In this document: one piece after another, positions 10,200-20,992 of the stretch
How positions within the stretch are numbered: the stretch's first letter is position 1
Layout of the letters: the number at the start of each line of letters is the position of its first letter
DNA from: Chara braunii
Taxonomy: Eukaryota > Streptophyta > Charophyceae > Charales > Characeae
Direction: 5' to 3'
Assembly (NCBI GenBank): GCA_003427395.1
Contig: BFEA01000153.1
Location: forward strand, 889,730 to 932,196
DNA length: 42,467 nt
Position numbers and translations under genes: made by a program
The notes under the pieces: generated by a model
Told to the model about the DNA's origin: nothing
Databases searched by the model: none
Seen by the model: only the letters and a program-made list of their open reading frames with translations

Positions 10200-11450
10200 T
10201 AACTTATGTTTATTTAGATATAATGCATCAGGGATTAGTTCAAAATTAGCTTAATACATCGTGTTAAATGCATTGAGCTTGCTTCGTACGATTCGACTAT
10301 GATGGGCGACTACACCGATCGCGGACTACAACGACAATACAATGGGTCGATTTGTCAGCGATGGCGCAGAGATGGAGACAGATTGAGATAGATGAAGAAA
10401 GGTGGCGCAACGATGGGGATAAATGCACAAAGATGGCACGGCGATGGAGAGAGATCCCGCACCGATGGAGAGAGATTGCGCACCATGAAGAGAGATGGTG
10501 CACCGATAGAGAGAGATGGCGTGTCAATCGAGAGAGCAGGCGCAACGATGGTTAGCGATGGCGCACAAATGCAGAGATATAGTGCAGCGATGGTTAGCGA
10601 TGGTGAACGATGGTCGGTGATGGCGAGCCGACAGAGAGATCTCGTGCAGCGATGGTTAGCGATGGCGCAACGATGAAGATAGATGGCGCAGGAGCGCTGC
10701 ATATCTTATTATTGACCTAGACAACATCATTTAAAGGCGAACTAATGTTTTAGATATAATGCATCCGAGATCAATTCGAAATTAGCTTAATCAAAGTTAT
10801 ATCCGTCGTGTTAATCCTTCATTACGCATACTTGACGCTTGTTTCGTGTGATTCCACAATGATGGGCAATTGCACCGACGACGGACTACAACGATAATAC
10901 AATGGCGATGAAGAGTGATCACGCAGCCATGGAGAGGGAATGTGCAGCGATGCAGAGAAATCCCACAGCGATGGAGACGAGATCGAGAAGGAGCTATAGA
11001 GAGAGATGGCGGAGCAATGAAGAGAGATGGAGAGAGATCACGCAGGAGTGACGGAGAGAGATCGCGCAACGATGGAGAGAGTCCGTGATGGAGAAAGATG
11101 GCGCAGCGATGGACAGAGATGGCGTAGGATATGGCCCAACTCTGCGATGGCAGCGAAAGCGAAGGTCAGCGTTGCAATGGCAGAGATAGCGATGGAGAGA
11201 GAGGCCGCGACAATGGAATGGATAACGATGGCCAGCGCTGCGATGGTACCGATAGCGATGGCGAGCACTGCGATAATGGCGATAGCGATAACGATTGCCA
11301 ACAATGGGATGGAGGATATAGATGTGCGCAATGATGGTGATGAGCTAAGCGCATCGACGACTGTGGCGATGGCGAGTGCGGGAATGAATGCGATTCCGTT
11401 CGCAAGTGCAGCGTTCGTTCAAAATGGAGCGATTGCCGATGTTCGTTATC
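10200..11450. repeat. Duplicated block with GATGG-type minisatellite
   Basis: A unit that opens with TTTAGATATAATGCATC and AATTAGCTTAAT, then GGACTACAACGA-AATACAATGG, is present at about 10214-10345 and 10751-10905. Each copy is followed by a degenerate array of GATGGAGAGAGAT and GCGCAGCGATGG strings. The second array passes into a GCGATGGCGAT-type array at 11137-11420. Both strands are open over long stretches only because the repeat lacks stops; no protein is called. Confidence 0.8.
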
Positions 11451-11577
11451 CAACGGCATTGACATTTGCAAAATGTCACAATTTCTGTCAGACCATATTT
11501 TATCGGTTTTCAGTGCTGACCATCGCGCGCAGCGAACCGCCACATTGGGTTTTCAGGAGTGTTCGAAATTGTGCCTC

Positions 11578-11599
11578 CAAAAAAAAAAAAAAAAAAAAA

Positions 11600-11631
<32 letters not shown>
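11578..11631. repeat. Poly(A) plus (AAT)n microsatellite
   Basis: About 20 A residues are followed by about ten AAT units. It could be the 3' tail of a retroposed sequence, but no body is recognisable upstream. Confidence 0.85.
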
Positions 11632-11633
<2 letters not shown>

Positions 11634-11879
11634 TGTGCCGAGGCACGCAATAAACCGTAGCGCCTGGCGTCGACGCGCAACGAACGGCTGCGCCGTGATT
11701 ACAGCACCAGACCTCGGAGGGGTAACGAAGCTCCACTTTGTATGTTGGATCATGACGATCAACGACCGAGACCAAGACAACGAAAATGTCATAGACTGTC
11801 CCTTACTTTCTGGAAATGTCATATCAATGCACGCCGGAGCTAGCGGAGAATTTAGGGGCCCGAGCTGGACCACATGTCG

Positions 11880-12068
11880 CTGCAGAGGCGCAGCCAAAAC
11901 CCTCGCCACCACGCCCCCCCCACCAACTGCCGACCCGCCACTCGCCGCTGAAGAAGCGCAGCCCAAATCCACCGCTGCAAAAACGCAACCCAAACCCCAA
12001 TCACCCGCCGCAGCAGAACCTAACCCAAAACCCCCCTCAACCCTCTCCGCCAACCGCCGCTGCCGCAC
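11880..12068. repeat. CCA/CCG-rich low-complexity tract
   Basis: Imperfect ~30-bp units around CGCAGCCCAAA, CGCAACCCAAA and AACCCAAAA give Pro/Gln-rich frames. No start or domain is evident. Confidence 0.6.
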
Positions 12069-12189
12069 CTTGCACCCGGGCCTTGGAGCGGGTGCTGGCG
12101 TTTTTCAGTGCGCGCGCTAAAAATTTTTGGCACACGCTTAATTTTTTGAGCGCGCGGCGCTGGCGCTAAGATATATAGTGCGGAATGGC

Positions 12190-12344
12190 AGCGTCAATGA
12201 CATCGTCTTCGTCTCGCTTGTCGCCGTTGTCATCATCGCCATCGTCGCAGTCATCGCCATCGTGGCCGTCTTCGCCGTCGCCGTGCGAAGCTCTCTCTCT
12301 CTCTCTGTCTCTCTCTCCCTCTGTCTCTCTCTATCTCTGTCTCT
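12190..12344. repeat. TCG/CTC-rich simple repeat running into the gap
   Basis: CGTC/CATCG-type triplets change at about 12290 into CTCTCT with scattered G, which runs directly into the N gap. Confidence 0.8.
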
Positions 12345-13264
12345 NNNNNNNNNNNNNNNNNNNNNNNNNNNNNNNNNNNNNNNNNNNNNNNNNNNNNNNN
12401 NNNNNNNNNNNNNNNNNNNNNNNNNNNNNNNNNNNNNNNNNNNNNNNNNNNNNNNNNNNNNNNNNNNNNNNNNNNNNNNNNNNNNNNNNNNNNNNNNNNN
12501 NNNNNNNNNNNNNNNNNNNNNNNNNNNNNNNNNNNNNNNNNNNNNNNNNNNNNNNNNNNNNNNNNNNNNNNNNNNNNNNNNNNNNNNNNNNNNNNNNNNN
12601 NNNNNNNNNNNNNNNNNNNNNNNNNNNNNNNNNNNNNNNNNNNNNNNNNNNNNNNNNNNNNNNNNNNNNNNNNNNNNNNNNNNNNNNNNNNNNNNNNNNN
12701 NNNNNNNNNNNNNNNNNNNNNNNNNNNNNNNNNNNNNNNNNNNNNNNNNNNNNNNNNNNNNNNNNNNNNNNNNNNNNNNNNNNNNNNNNNNNNNNNNNNN
12801 NNNNNNNNNNNNNNNNNNNNNNNNNNNNNNNNNNNNNNNNNNNNNNNNNNNNNNNNNNNNNNNNNNNNNNNNNNNNNNNNNNNNNNNNNNNNNNNNNNNN
12901 NNNNNNNNNNNNNNNNNNNNNNNNNNNNNNNNNNNNNNNNNNNNNNNNNNNNNNNNNNNNNNNNNNNNNNNNNNNNNNNNNNNNNNNNNNNNNNNNNNNN
13001 NNNNNNNNNNNNNNNNNNNNNNNNNNNNNNNNNNNNNNNNNNNNNNNNNNNNNNNNNNNNNNNNNNNNNNNNNNNNNNNNNNNNNNNNNNNNNNNNNNNN
13101 NNNNNNNNNNNNNNNNNNNNNNNNNNNNNNNNNNNNNNNNNNNNNNNNNNNNNNNNNNNNNNNNNNNNNNNNNNNNNNNNNNNNNNNNNNNNNNNNNNNN
13201 NNNNNNNNNNNNNNNNNNNNNNNNNNNNNNNNNNNNNNNNNNNNNNNNNNNNNNNNNNNNNNNN
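12345..13264. other. Assembly gap (920 N)
   Basis: Run of N. The left flank is a CT tract, so an unresolved microsatellite is the probable cause. Any open frame drawn across it is an artefact. Confidence 0.99.
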
Positions 13265-13480
13265 TGAGCTTCAGCGTTTGAGCGTGCACCAACGCGAATG
13301 AGTGCATGCTTATCCGCGCTGCGCTTAAAAGATGTGTGTCCGATTTTGAATTCAGCGAGGGTTCCACGTTGAAAAATTCAACGCACGTTGAATTCGCGTT
13401 AAACTCCCGTTCAAATGCACGTTGGACGGAAACTAACGGTATCTGCGATGATTTTTTTCTTGGGCGAAACATTATATAAA

Positions 13481-13485
<5 letters not shown>

Positions 13486-13514
<29 letters not shown>
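13486..13514. repeat. (AT)n microsatellite
   Basis: About 14 AT units. Other AT tracts in the window lie at 13768-13800, 14577-14592, 18278-18325 and 18427-18477. Confidence 0.9.
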
Positions 13515-13517
<3 letters not shown>

Positions 13518-13535
13518 GGTTGTAGGTTTTTATCA

Positions 13536-13716
13536 GTACTACAACCCTATATTTTTATTTTTTATTTTTTACGTTTACATATATGTTTAAAAAAAAAAAA
13601 AAAAACACAATGAATAAAAAAAAAACTAAAATGAAATAAGTATTTTTTTTTTGGGACTCACACAAATTTTTTTAAGGGCTAAAAAAAAAAAAAACAAATA
13701 AAAAATATAGGGTTGT
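13536..13716. mobile_element. MITE-like inverted repeat, A/T-rich interior
   Basis: CTACAACCCTATATTTTT at the left is matched by AAAAATATAGGGTTGTAG at the right, with ~130 bp of A/T-rich sequence between. An extra inverted GGGGTTGTAG lies at 13516. No coding. No clear target-site duplication beyond a possible TA. Confidence 0.5.
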
Positions 13717-13799
13717 AGACTAGGTTACCAGAGTGGACCAGAGTCACTTGCACGGCCGGGCCAAAAATATATATATATATATATAATATATATATATAT

Positions 13800-13922
13800 A
13801 CTGGGTAGCCAGGCCGAACGTACGCAGGCCCCTAAGCTGACCCCCGAAGGTTCGGGCGTTCGGGCGTTCGGGCGTTCGGGTCCCCGTACGGGGTCCGAAC
13901 TCGAAGGTGTTCGGACCCCGCA
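13800..13922. repeat. GTTCGGGC tandem and CCCCGTACGGGG palindrome
   Basis: Four consecutive GTTCGGGC-like octamers (13850-13880) are followed by the 12-bp palindrome CCCCGTACGGGG and inverted GTCCGAAC/GTTCGGAC strings. A related GTTCGGGCGTTTGGGTTCG lies at 14522. It looks like a small GC-rich repeat family embedded in A/T-rich DNA. Confidence 0.6.
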
Positions 13923-14027
13923 AAATATTATTTTGGTACCTAAATTTGTTTTTGTTTTTTCTGATGTTTTTTTTGTGAGTTCTCTAGTATGTACGCTACC
14001 TGTCTCTCAATTTTGAAGTCATTCTTT

Positions 14028-14285
14028 AGAGCCAAACAATAATGAAAAATCGGCAAAGATGGTGTTGTCAAAACTTGCTTTCTAACTTACTAATTTGTTT
14101 TTTTTTTTCTTTTCACTTTTTCTTTTCCCTTTATTTCAGGGCCTGAAAAAAAATTATATTTTTTCAAACTTTCTTTGTAGGTTCTCTATAAGGTAGGATA
14201 CATACATATAAAATTTCATGGCATTTGACAAAGCCCAAAGAGAATGAAAAATCGCCAAAGATGGCGGTGTCAAAAACTTGCTCGC
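14028..14285. repeat. Direct repeat with ATGAAAAATCG and CAAAGATGG
   Basis: A ~50-bp string (ATGAAAAATCGGCAAAGATG) occurs at about 14041 and 14242. Both copies continue into GTGTCAAAA and CTTGCT. Both sit in T-rich DNA without coding potential. Confidence 0.6.
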
Positions 14286-14339
14286 CCACGCAATAATTTC
14301 ATTCTCGTTTTATTTTTTCTTATTTTCATTAATATCATT

Positions 14340-14725
14340 TATTTTTTGTATTTAATTTTTATTTTAAATTTGGTAAGGAATTTGGATGTACTGTTGAGGC
14401 AAATGTTGTTTAGTTTATTATTCTGCATGACAATGTTTTGTTTCCAGAATTTTTGGATTTTTTGTTTTTTTTTGCTTTCGCGTTCGGCCGAATATCCGAT
14501 TGCGTCGAGAGGGGGTTCCAAACGTTCGGGCGTTTGGGTTCGAGTGTTCCGCCCGTCCCAAGCGCCGGCAACCCTGTATATATATATATATTTTTAAATG
14601 TTTATTTTTATTTTTAAATTGGGATGGAAATTTGATGTGACCCTGGGGCAAAAGTTGTTAAGTTTATTTTTCTGGATAACATAGTTTTTTTTCGGATTTT
14701 TTGGTTTTTTTTTTTTTTTTTTTTT
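14340..14725 (+). repeat. Dispersed GGCAAAxGTTGTT repeat, two copies
   Basis: About 90-bp copies at 14376 and 14625 share ATTTGGATGT or AATTTGATGTGA, then GGCAAAAGTTGTT, then T-rich DNA with GGATTTTTTGG or GAATTTTTGG. Two more copies in the same orientation are at 26803 and 26968. Probably the 3' part of one retroposon family. Confidence 0.6.
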
Positions 14726-14914
14726 TTTTTCTGGGAGTCCTTGCGCGGGCTGGCCACCTGGGACCCGCGCGGCCCGACTGGTAGCCTAGGTTGTAGATCT
14801 TTGAAAGATGTACAATAATTGTTTTTGTTTTTTTAGAACTTCGTGTATTTAAAAAAAAATCAAAACCATAAAAAGCAAATAAAAAAAAAGAAAAAAAGAC
14901 ACACACACACAAAA

Positions 14915-15278
14915 TTTTGCCTGTAGCAGATTGCATGAGTCTGGCGTCCGAAGTTCCCGTACGATATGGTTCGTCCGCCTCCGCTTCTATTAGGGCAGGG
15001 AGGTTGGCCTTACCCTGGTGCTTGTCACTGCTATGTGGTTCAATTTGCCCTCAATATTGGTGGGGTGATGGTCCTTAGTGCTGGTCACACTGAGGTAGGA
15101 TAGTATGGACAGGAGGTGCCTCCCTACCGTGTTGGCTGAAGACCTTACCGATATTGACTCAGAGGATCCAGTTGACTATCTCAGTTGGTTGGCATTGAGA
15201 GTGCCATAGGCGGAGATTGAACCCACAACCTCCTGAATGCCACTTGCGTGCCTAATCAACTGAGCTAGGCCGCTGGAC
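14915..15278 (-). mobile_element. tRNA-derived SINE
   Basis: Reading the minus strand from about 15275, CCTAGCTCAGTTGATTAGG matches a pol III A box in a tRNA D-arm context. About 35 nt later GGGTTCAATCTCC matches a B box with flanking T-arm pairs. A ~290-bp unrelated body follows and ends at a GT-rich and T-rich tail (on the minus strand) near 14915-14880. No complete tRNA cloverleaf with a good acceptor stem is evident, so I call a SINE rather than a working tRNA gene. Confidence 0.65.
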
Positions 15279-15914
15279 GAAGCCTAAATTCTTGGATCAC
15301 AAGAGGGAAAAAAAGGAAAAAAAAAAAAACTGAAAAACGAATAGCTAGCTACTGAGGGTTGTGCCGCCCTTCACGCGGCCAGGAAAAATGACATTTCAAC
15401 TTCTAAACTATTGGCAGTATATCTACCTATGTTCTACCAGATTCATGGCAAAGGTAAGTACGTTTTTTTTTTTTCCTTTTGTTTTCTTAGCAAGCCCTGC
15501 CAACGAGACATGGCAGTCCGTTCTAGATTTCGTTACTTGGTAACAAACAACAAAATGCTTGGATAATGTATTTATGGGAAGATGCAGTAGAAGAGAAAAA
15601 AAAAAAAACATAGACCCAAATCGCCTGCCCAAACCCATATCGCCCGCCCTCAATTTTCAACTGGAAAAAACTATATCCCTCAAAAGGGAAACAATGGACA
15701 CACGCTAACAATCATGCACACACATACACACTCACACTTACAAATACACCTATACACAAACACACGCGCATACATTCATATTCATGCACAGACACACTCT
15801 TATGCGCAGGCACACACATACACATATATGCGCACACACAACACACCTACACACACATAACTGGGGCGTAGGGGGTTGGGGGATGTGGGGGTGGATGGAA
15901 GATGCTTCAGGTTT
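15279..15914. other. Non-coding, CA-rich stretch
   Basis: A/T-rich DNA with poly-A and poly-T runs, then an imperfect (CA)n region at 15718-15860. No gene is supported. Confidence 0.6.
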
Positions 15915-16265
15915 TTTTGCGTAGGGCCACGTGTTCTGGACCACGCGCATCAATTCCGTTTTTCCGAAAAGCGGGGGAGCGGCCCATTTTCGCGTTTAAC
16001 GCGAATGCAACGGAATTTTTTTGAATTTAACGGGATTCAACGAGAATTTAATTCCCCCGTTCTCCGTTTGGCGGGGCGGAATTTGTTGGGCCTTTTTTTT
16101 TTTTTTTTTTTTTTCCTGCCTAGGGCCACGTGTTCCGGACCCCGTGCATCAATTCTGTTTTTCCGAAAAGCGAGAGAGCGGCCCATTTTTGCGTTTAACG
16201 CGAATTTAACGGGATTTTTTTGAATTTAACGGGATTCAACAGGAGTTTAATTCCCCTGCTCTGCG
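15915..16265 (+). repeat. Two copies of a ~155-bp unit
   Basis: Copies at 15918-16075 and 16119-16265 share TAGGGCCACGTGTTC, TTTTTCCGAAAAGCG, GCGTTTAACGCGAAT and GAATTTAACGGGATTCAAC. They are separated by a ~24-nt poly-T run. They lie directly upstream of the LINE remnant and may be part of its 5' region or a retroposon with a T tail. Confidence 0.7.
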
Positions 16266-16267
16266 TT

Positions 16268-18141
16268 AAAAAGATACACAGGTGATTGCTGGAAACATCC
16301 TGAGTATTTTCTCTAGAATTTTGGCAGTTGAACCGAACAAGGAGGAACAAGACTGTTTGAAGGAACTGCAATGCGTAGAGGATATGATGAAAATACATCC
16401 TATGTCAGCATCAATATGGTCAACGAAACGATTGAAACTACTGCCTAAATGAGAAGATTTACAATACGGTTGACGGTCAATGGTATTTCGGTCTATCAAT
16501 GAATGGCCAAAGAATCCTTTGAACGTGTGTTGCCTAAGTGGGCAACAAAATCCATGAAATTGGTTAATCACTCATTTATCCCAGAAGCATGTGAGATGAC
16601 ATCCTCGAAGGCAATGTGCACATATGCTGCTATGTACTTCAAAGATATACCAACCTCTCGTAGACCCAACAAACCCCAGACACGGACTTGTCCATTAACT
16701 CAACTCATTAGAATAACGGTCCGATAACCTTATTGTGACATTGTCCGTCTGCCGACCTCGGGCAGATTAGACCTCAACAGGCCAATCACGCTAGAAGAGA
16801 TAGCTAAGACCACAAAAAACATGGCGAAAGATAAGTCCCCGGGGAGCAACGGACTTCCCGTGGAATTCTACCTGCAGCACGGATACACTCGTTTTCCGCA
16901 TCTAACGCAAATATACAATGGGATCTTAACTGGTGGTCAACTATCTAGAGGTATGGTCCACATCATCATCACCATCATGTACAAGAATGGGGATAAAGTT
17001 GAGATTAGGAACTGACGTCTGATTTCTTTATTGAAATTCAATGTATAATACAAAATTTTGGCAAAGTTGTTAGCTAGGAGATTAGGTAGATAGCTACCAC
17101 AGGCTACCAGATTTGATAGGGGGAGACAAGGCTGCCTTCGTTTAAGGGCGGTCAATATTCGATAATATAGTTACAATTATCGAGGCACTGGAATGGATTC
17201 AACAAGAGAACCTTGACATCACCGTTTTGATGCTTGACTTAGAGAAAGCATATGATAGAGTAAATTGGGCCTATGTCCTCACATCGGTAAAAAACCTCCA
17301 ATTCGATTAGAATTTCTGCAAATGGGTTATTGCCCTTTACGCCTTCTCGACCGCGGCAGTCACCGTGAATGACCATGTCTCAGATTTCATCCCCTTCACA
17401 AGGTCACTGCTCCAAGGTTGCCCGCTCGCACCACTCTTATTTGTAATCCAGTTGAAGGTTCTGGTCTGCAACATCAGACAACACCCACAAATTCGGGGAC
17501 TGGAAGTGCAACATAATGAATGTCGGGTGAAAGCTCTCGCAAATGACCTTATGGCCATCTCCGAAAACTATGTCGAATCTCTGCACGCACTGAACATATG
17601 TCTGAAGTAATACAGCTGTAAAGTTATGTAAACTGAGAAAATCAATTTACCAGGCAACCTGCTACTCAATAACTGGGGAATGAAAAGGGTGACAAGTGAA
17701 AATTCAGAGAGATACTTGTGGCGCTAGGAAGATGTGTTGAGACTCAGAATGACTTGATCCAACAAAAAGTGGTTCGACGTATTGCGGTATGTTGCACGAC
17801 ACAACACCTCTCGATGTTTGGACGAGCATTGGTCACTAACGTGGCGCTGTTTGCTCTGCTCTGGTTTGTCGACACGGTAAGAACACTGACCAAACAATTG
17901 AAAGTTGTACGAAGGGTCGCATCAAAATTTATGTGGAAGGATGGAAGCCATTCGAGAAAGAGAAAAAAGGCTTTATAAGTTATAACCAAAGTAGCCTAGA
18001 AACTGATATGTTACCTACGGGAAGAGGGGGGACTTGGGATGCTCGCTCCTGCCAATCAAAACGCAGCAATCGCAGCGGCATTGCTCATTAAATGGCTGAT
18101 CAAAGCAATTTCATGTGACTCGGACGATCATTGGATTCCTA
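16268..18141 (+). pseudogene. Degenerate LINE (non-LTR) reverse transcriptase
   Basis: Several plus-strand frames together read as an L1-type plant LINE. The order is KDKSPGSNGLPVEFY (16829), GDKVEIRNxRLISLL (16990), YKILAKLLARRL (17047), LDLEKAYDRVNW (17230, motif A), QGCPLAPLLFVI (17412, motif B) and ALANDLMAI (17536, where motif C should be xADD). EEGGLGMLAP and an AAIAAALLIKW segment (18020-18100) match the family's C-terminus. Frameshifts and in-frame stops are numerous and the second catalytic Asp pair is lost, so it cannot be active. No endonuclease domain is readable. The end coincides with a repeat that starts at 18138. Confidence 0.85.
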
Positions 18142-18240
18142 TGTGACACCCGCGGCCTAGGCCGCGGGCATTTCGGCTGCTGCAGCCGAGATTCTCGCCC
18201 GCGGCCTCAGCCAATGAGGCCCAGTTCGCGGCCCGGTTTT
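18138..18240 (+). repeat. CCTATGTGACACC repeat, copy 1
   Basis: Starts CCTATGTGACACCC and continues through GGCCGCGGGCA, CGGCTG, CCAATGAGGCCC and GTTCGCGGCCCGGTTTTT. A second, diverged copy lies at 42085-42187. TGTGACACC could be an LTR 5' terminus (TG), and the Ty3/gypsy pol begins 0.5 kb downstream, but no paired LTR was found. A solo LTR fragment is one reading. Confidence 0.5.
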
Positions 18241-18273
18241 TCAATATTTTTTTTCTCCCCCTAACAATACGTA

Positions 18274-18277
<4 letters not shown>

Positions 18278-18312
<35 letters not shown>

Positions 18313-18435
18313 CACATATATATATGAGTCGGTGAAACTCCGACGAAACAGTTTGTCACAGCCCCTCGTTTGTTGTCCTCTTCTCCCTCACTGCCTACGG
18401 TTTACCGGGCAGTTCTATTTGACGATATATATATG

Positions 18436-18480
<45 letters not shown>

Positions 18481-18585
18481 CGTGAAACTCCGACAAAACA
18501 GTTTGTCACAGCCCCTCGTTTGTTGTCCTCTTCTCCCTCTCTGCCTACGGTTTACCGGGCAGTTCTATTTGACGATATATACTAC
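18278..18585 (+). repeat. Direct ~100-bp repeat separated by (TA)n
   Basis: Copies at 18328-18430 and 18478-18580 are nearly identical: both contain GTGAAACTCCGAC, CAGTTTGTCACAGCCCC and GGTTTACCGGGCAGTTC. They are separated and preceded by TA tracts. One ambiguous base (18614) follows. Confidence 0.85.
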
Positions 18586-18717
18586 GACTTCGCTAGCTTC
18601 CTGCTACGGTTTTNGCCATGACCCCGCCCGCGAACGCGCTTGAGGCGCTCAAGCACGCTTTTGAGCAGCGCTAAAAAACTCGATCGCCGACCACACGCTC
18701 AATCGGCACGCGGTTTC

Positions 18718-20992
18718 ACAGGCTTGGGAGACACTTCACTGTGTATTCAGACCACGCTACTCTGAAGTGGATAAAAATCAACCTCGACTCTCTGATAAGT
18801 TAGTTAGATGGTTCGCTTTGATTGAAACATTTGACTTTGAACTGAAAAAAATCAAAGAAATTTTTAATTTGGTTGCGGATGCTTTGTCTAGGCGTGCTGA
18901 TTTTTTTCAAATAATTATCTTCTATCTCGATATTGAGAATGATATAAAATAACAAATTCGTACAACAAAAAAATTCCCACGGGAAATGAAAGTTGAAAAA
19001 CTATTCCATAAAAAAAATAAAATCATATTTATAAATTATCATTCCAATGTTCAACCAGTTCTAAAATTTTCAATTTAATTTGACAAGTTTTGTCTAAATA
19101 TGAGGTTTTCCTTCCAACTACATCTATTTATTCGAAATCGAATGAAAGTCTGAACGAGTTTATGAAATGTTTTAATTAGATTTTCATTCTAATACAACAA
19201 ATATATTCTAATTTAGATTGGACAAACCTATTTATGACTGGAAATCCTTACTTAGAATGACAGTCCAATTAAAATATTTCATGAACCCATCCAGACATTC
19301 ATTCCATCTCTAGCATGCAGTTCAAATAAGAAGAGATACCCATTCTTGGAAGGGAAGTTTTCAAGTAAGACGAAAAATTTTAAAATTGGAATCACATTTT
19401 TTCAGATGGAATGAAAATTTCAAATTTATAATGTAATTTTACTCTAGAATGATTATTTAATTCTGGAAAATTTTTCTGTTGTAAGGTTTATGTAAATGAT
19501 CTGATATGGAGTCCTGTCATTGGGACCCTAATACACCCTACAGAGGAACCCGAAACTCTTTCCTGAATATCGAATGACTGATGACTTACTCTTTTTTGTT
19601 GATTAGACATAGGAAAAACTATACATTCGTAGCATTCCGCACAAAGAACCGATCAAGAGTATGATTATTGGAGAATGTCATGATACTCAAGGATACTTTA
19701 GTTACAAGAAGACGTATGCAAATGCTAGAGAATGCTTTGAATGGAAAGGAATGAATGACGATGTGTTAACCTATGTGCGGACTTGTCTTGTTTGCAAGAG
19801 GATTAAACCCTCACATGAGATTCCGATTGGACTATTGAGACCCCTACCTATCCCAAGTGAGCCAGGTAAGTCTATTTCAATCGACTTCATGAATCTCACT
19901 TAGAGTCGGAATGACAACAGTCAGGTAATTGTCATTGTGGATCGATTCTTAAAATATGTTATGTTCGTTCCCTTGCCTGCCGAAGCTAATACGAAACTTG
20001 TCATCCAGATTTCAAAAGTTTCAATTGCGATGAGTTTCATAATATAGATTTTCAAAAACCATCGTCTCTGATAGGGATGTACGGTTCACCAGTCTACAGT
20101 GATAAAAGTTGTATGGAAGCCTATGCCACTAGATTAACCATGTCGTCAGGTTGACACCTTGAAATGAATGGTCAAACTGAACAAATGAATCGTCTGTGTC
20201 AGCAACGTTTGCACATGTATGTACGACCCGATCAGATAGGTTGGGATGACAACTTACCTAATTGCTAATTTGCGGGTGCATATAATAATAGTATACATAC
20301 TGTTACAAGAAGAACACCGAATGCACTGCACAGAGGTTGGAAGCCATAACGTCGCATTGATGCAATCACCTGGGACCAAATTCAAAGGCTTCCCCCACGT
20401 ACTCGAGAATTTGCAATTCTATATGAAGAAGACATTAAGAAAGTCAAGGAAAATATACACAAAGGCTGAGAAAGCCGAATTGCATTTGATTTAACAGAAC
20501 AACAAGCATCGTCGACCATCTCAATTTCAAGAAGGTGATCTTGTACGGGTGAAGTGATTGAAGTCTAAAGAATTTTTAATGGAAGAGAATGTGTCTTAGA
20601 AACCGTTGCTAGTCTAGTATCTACTACGGACCCTGGAAAGTTCTAAAGGTGATTGGGGATGCAAATGGACCCTCCTACAGAATTGATGTACCCCCACAGC
20701 TCAAGACTTGTCATCTATTCCATGCGTTTAAAGTCCTGCCATATGTAGAGGGACATCACTTTCCCAACAGACCATTTATGTTCCTTCCTAACATGAATGA
20801 AGGCTACCAAGTTGAGAGGATACTATAACATGGATACTTCTCTATAGGTGGGAGAGGAAGACCGCAAGAGAAGTTCAAGGTAGAGTTTAACTCTCAATCT
20901 CAGTCTGAAGCAAGATGGTTTAGTAAGAAAGAACTGTTACCTATTGGGCCTGATATTATTGCTGCATATGAACGCGGACTAAAAGGAAGTTA
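18718..20992 (+). pseudogene. Degenerate Ty3/gypsy pol (RNase H, integrase, chromodomain-like end)
   Basis: RNase H end: TVYSDHATLKWI (18737), then after a frameshift PRLSDKLVRWFALIETFDFE and VADALSRRAD (18870-18900). Integrase: ECHDTQGYFSYKKTYANARE with CLVCKR (19673-19800), in which the second His of the HHCC finger is Tyr; the core's first Asp in SIDFM (19880); VDRFLKYVMFVPL (19940); then TIVSDRDVRFTSLQ (20060). Tail: QFQEGDLVRVK (20524), YQVERIL with GRGRPQEKF (20808-20880) and KKELLPIGPDIIAAYERGLK to the stop at 20992, which reads like a chromodomain. Several stops and frameshifts are present; gag, protease and the RT core are absent. A foldback MITE interrupts it between RNase H and integrase. 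Confidence 0.85.
18963..19481. mobile_element. Foldback MITE inserted in the gypsy pol
   Basis: Long imperfect inverted arms (~235 bp each) begin CAACAAAAAAATT on the left and end AATTTTTCTGTTG on the right, both flanked by TA. The best-matching inner parts are 19137-19192 (GTTTATGAAATGTTTTAATT) and 19253-19310 (its inverted partner AATTAAAATATTTCATGAAC), around a ~55-bp centre. No coding. The TA duplication suggests a Tc1/mariner-like mover, which is an inference. Confidence 0.7.

Noticed and set aside
10297-11653. Frames of up to ~208 codons with Ala-Met-Ala-Ile or Arg-Asp repeats
   Set aside because: They follow the GATGG minisatellite in every frame; composition alone keeps them open.
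12138-13472. Open frames spanning the first gap on both strands
   Set aside because: Most codons are N. The flanks are simple repeats giving Arg/Glu or Ser/Leu strings.
15211-15278. A functional tRNA gene on the minus strand
   Set aside because: A and B boxes are good, but no convincing acceptor or anticodon stem, and a SINE-type body follows.
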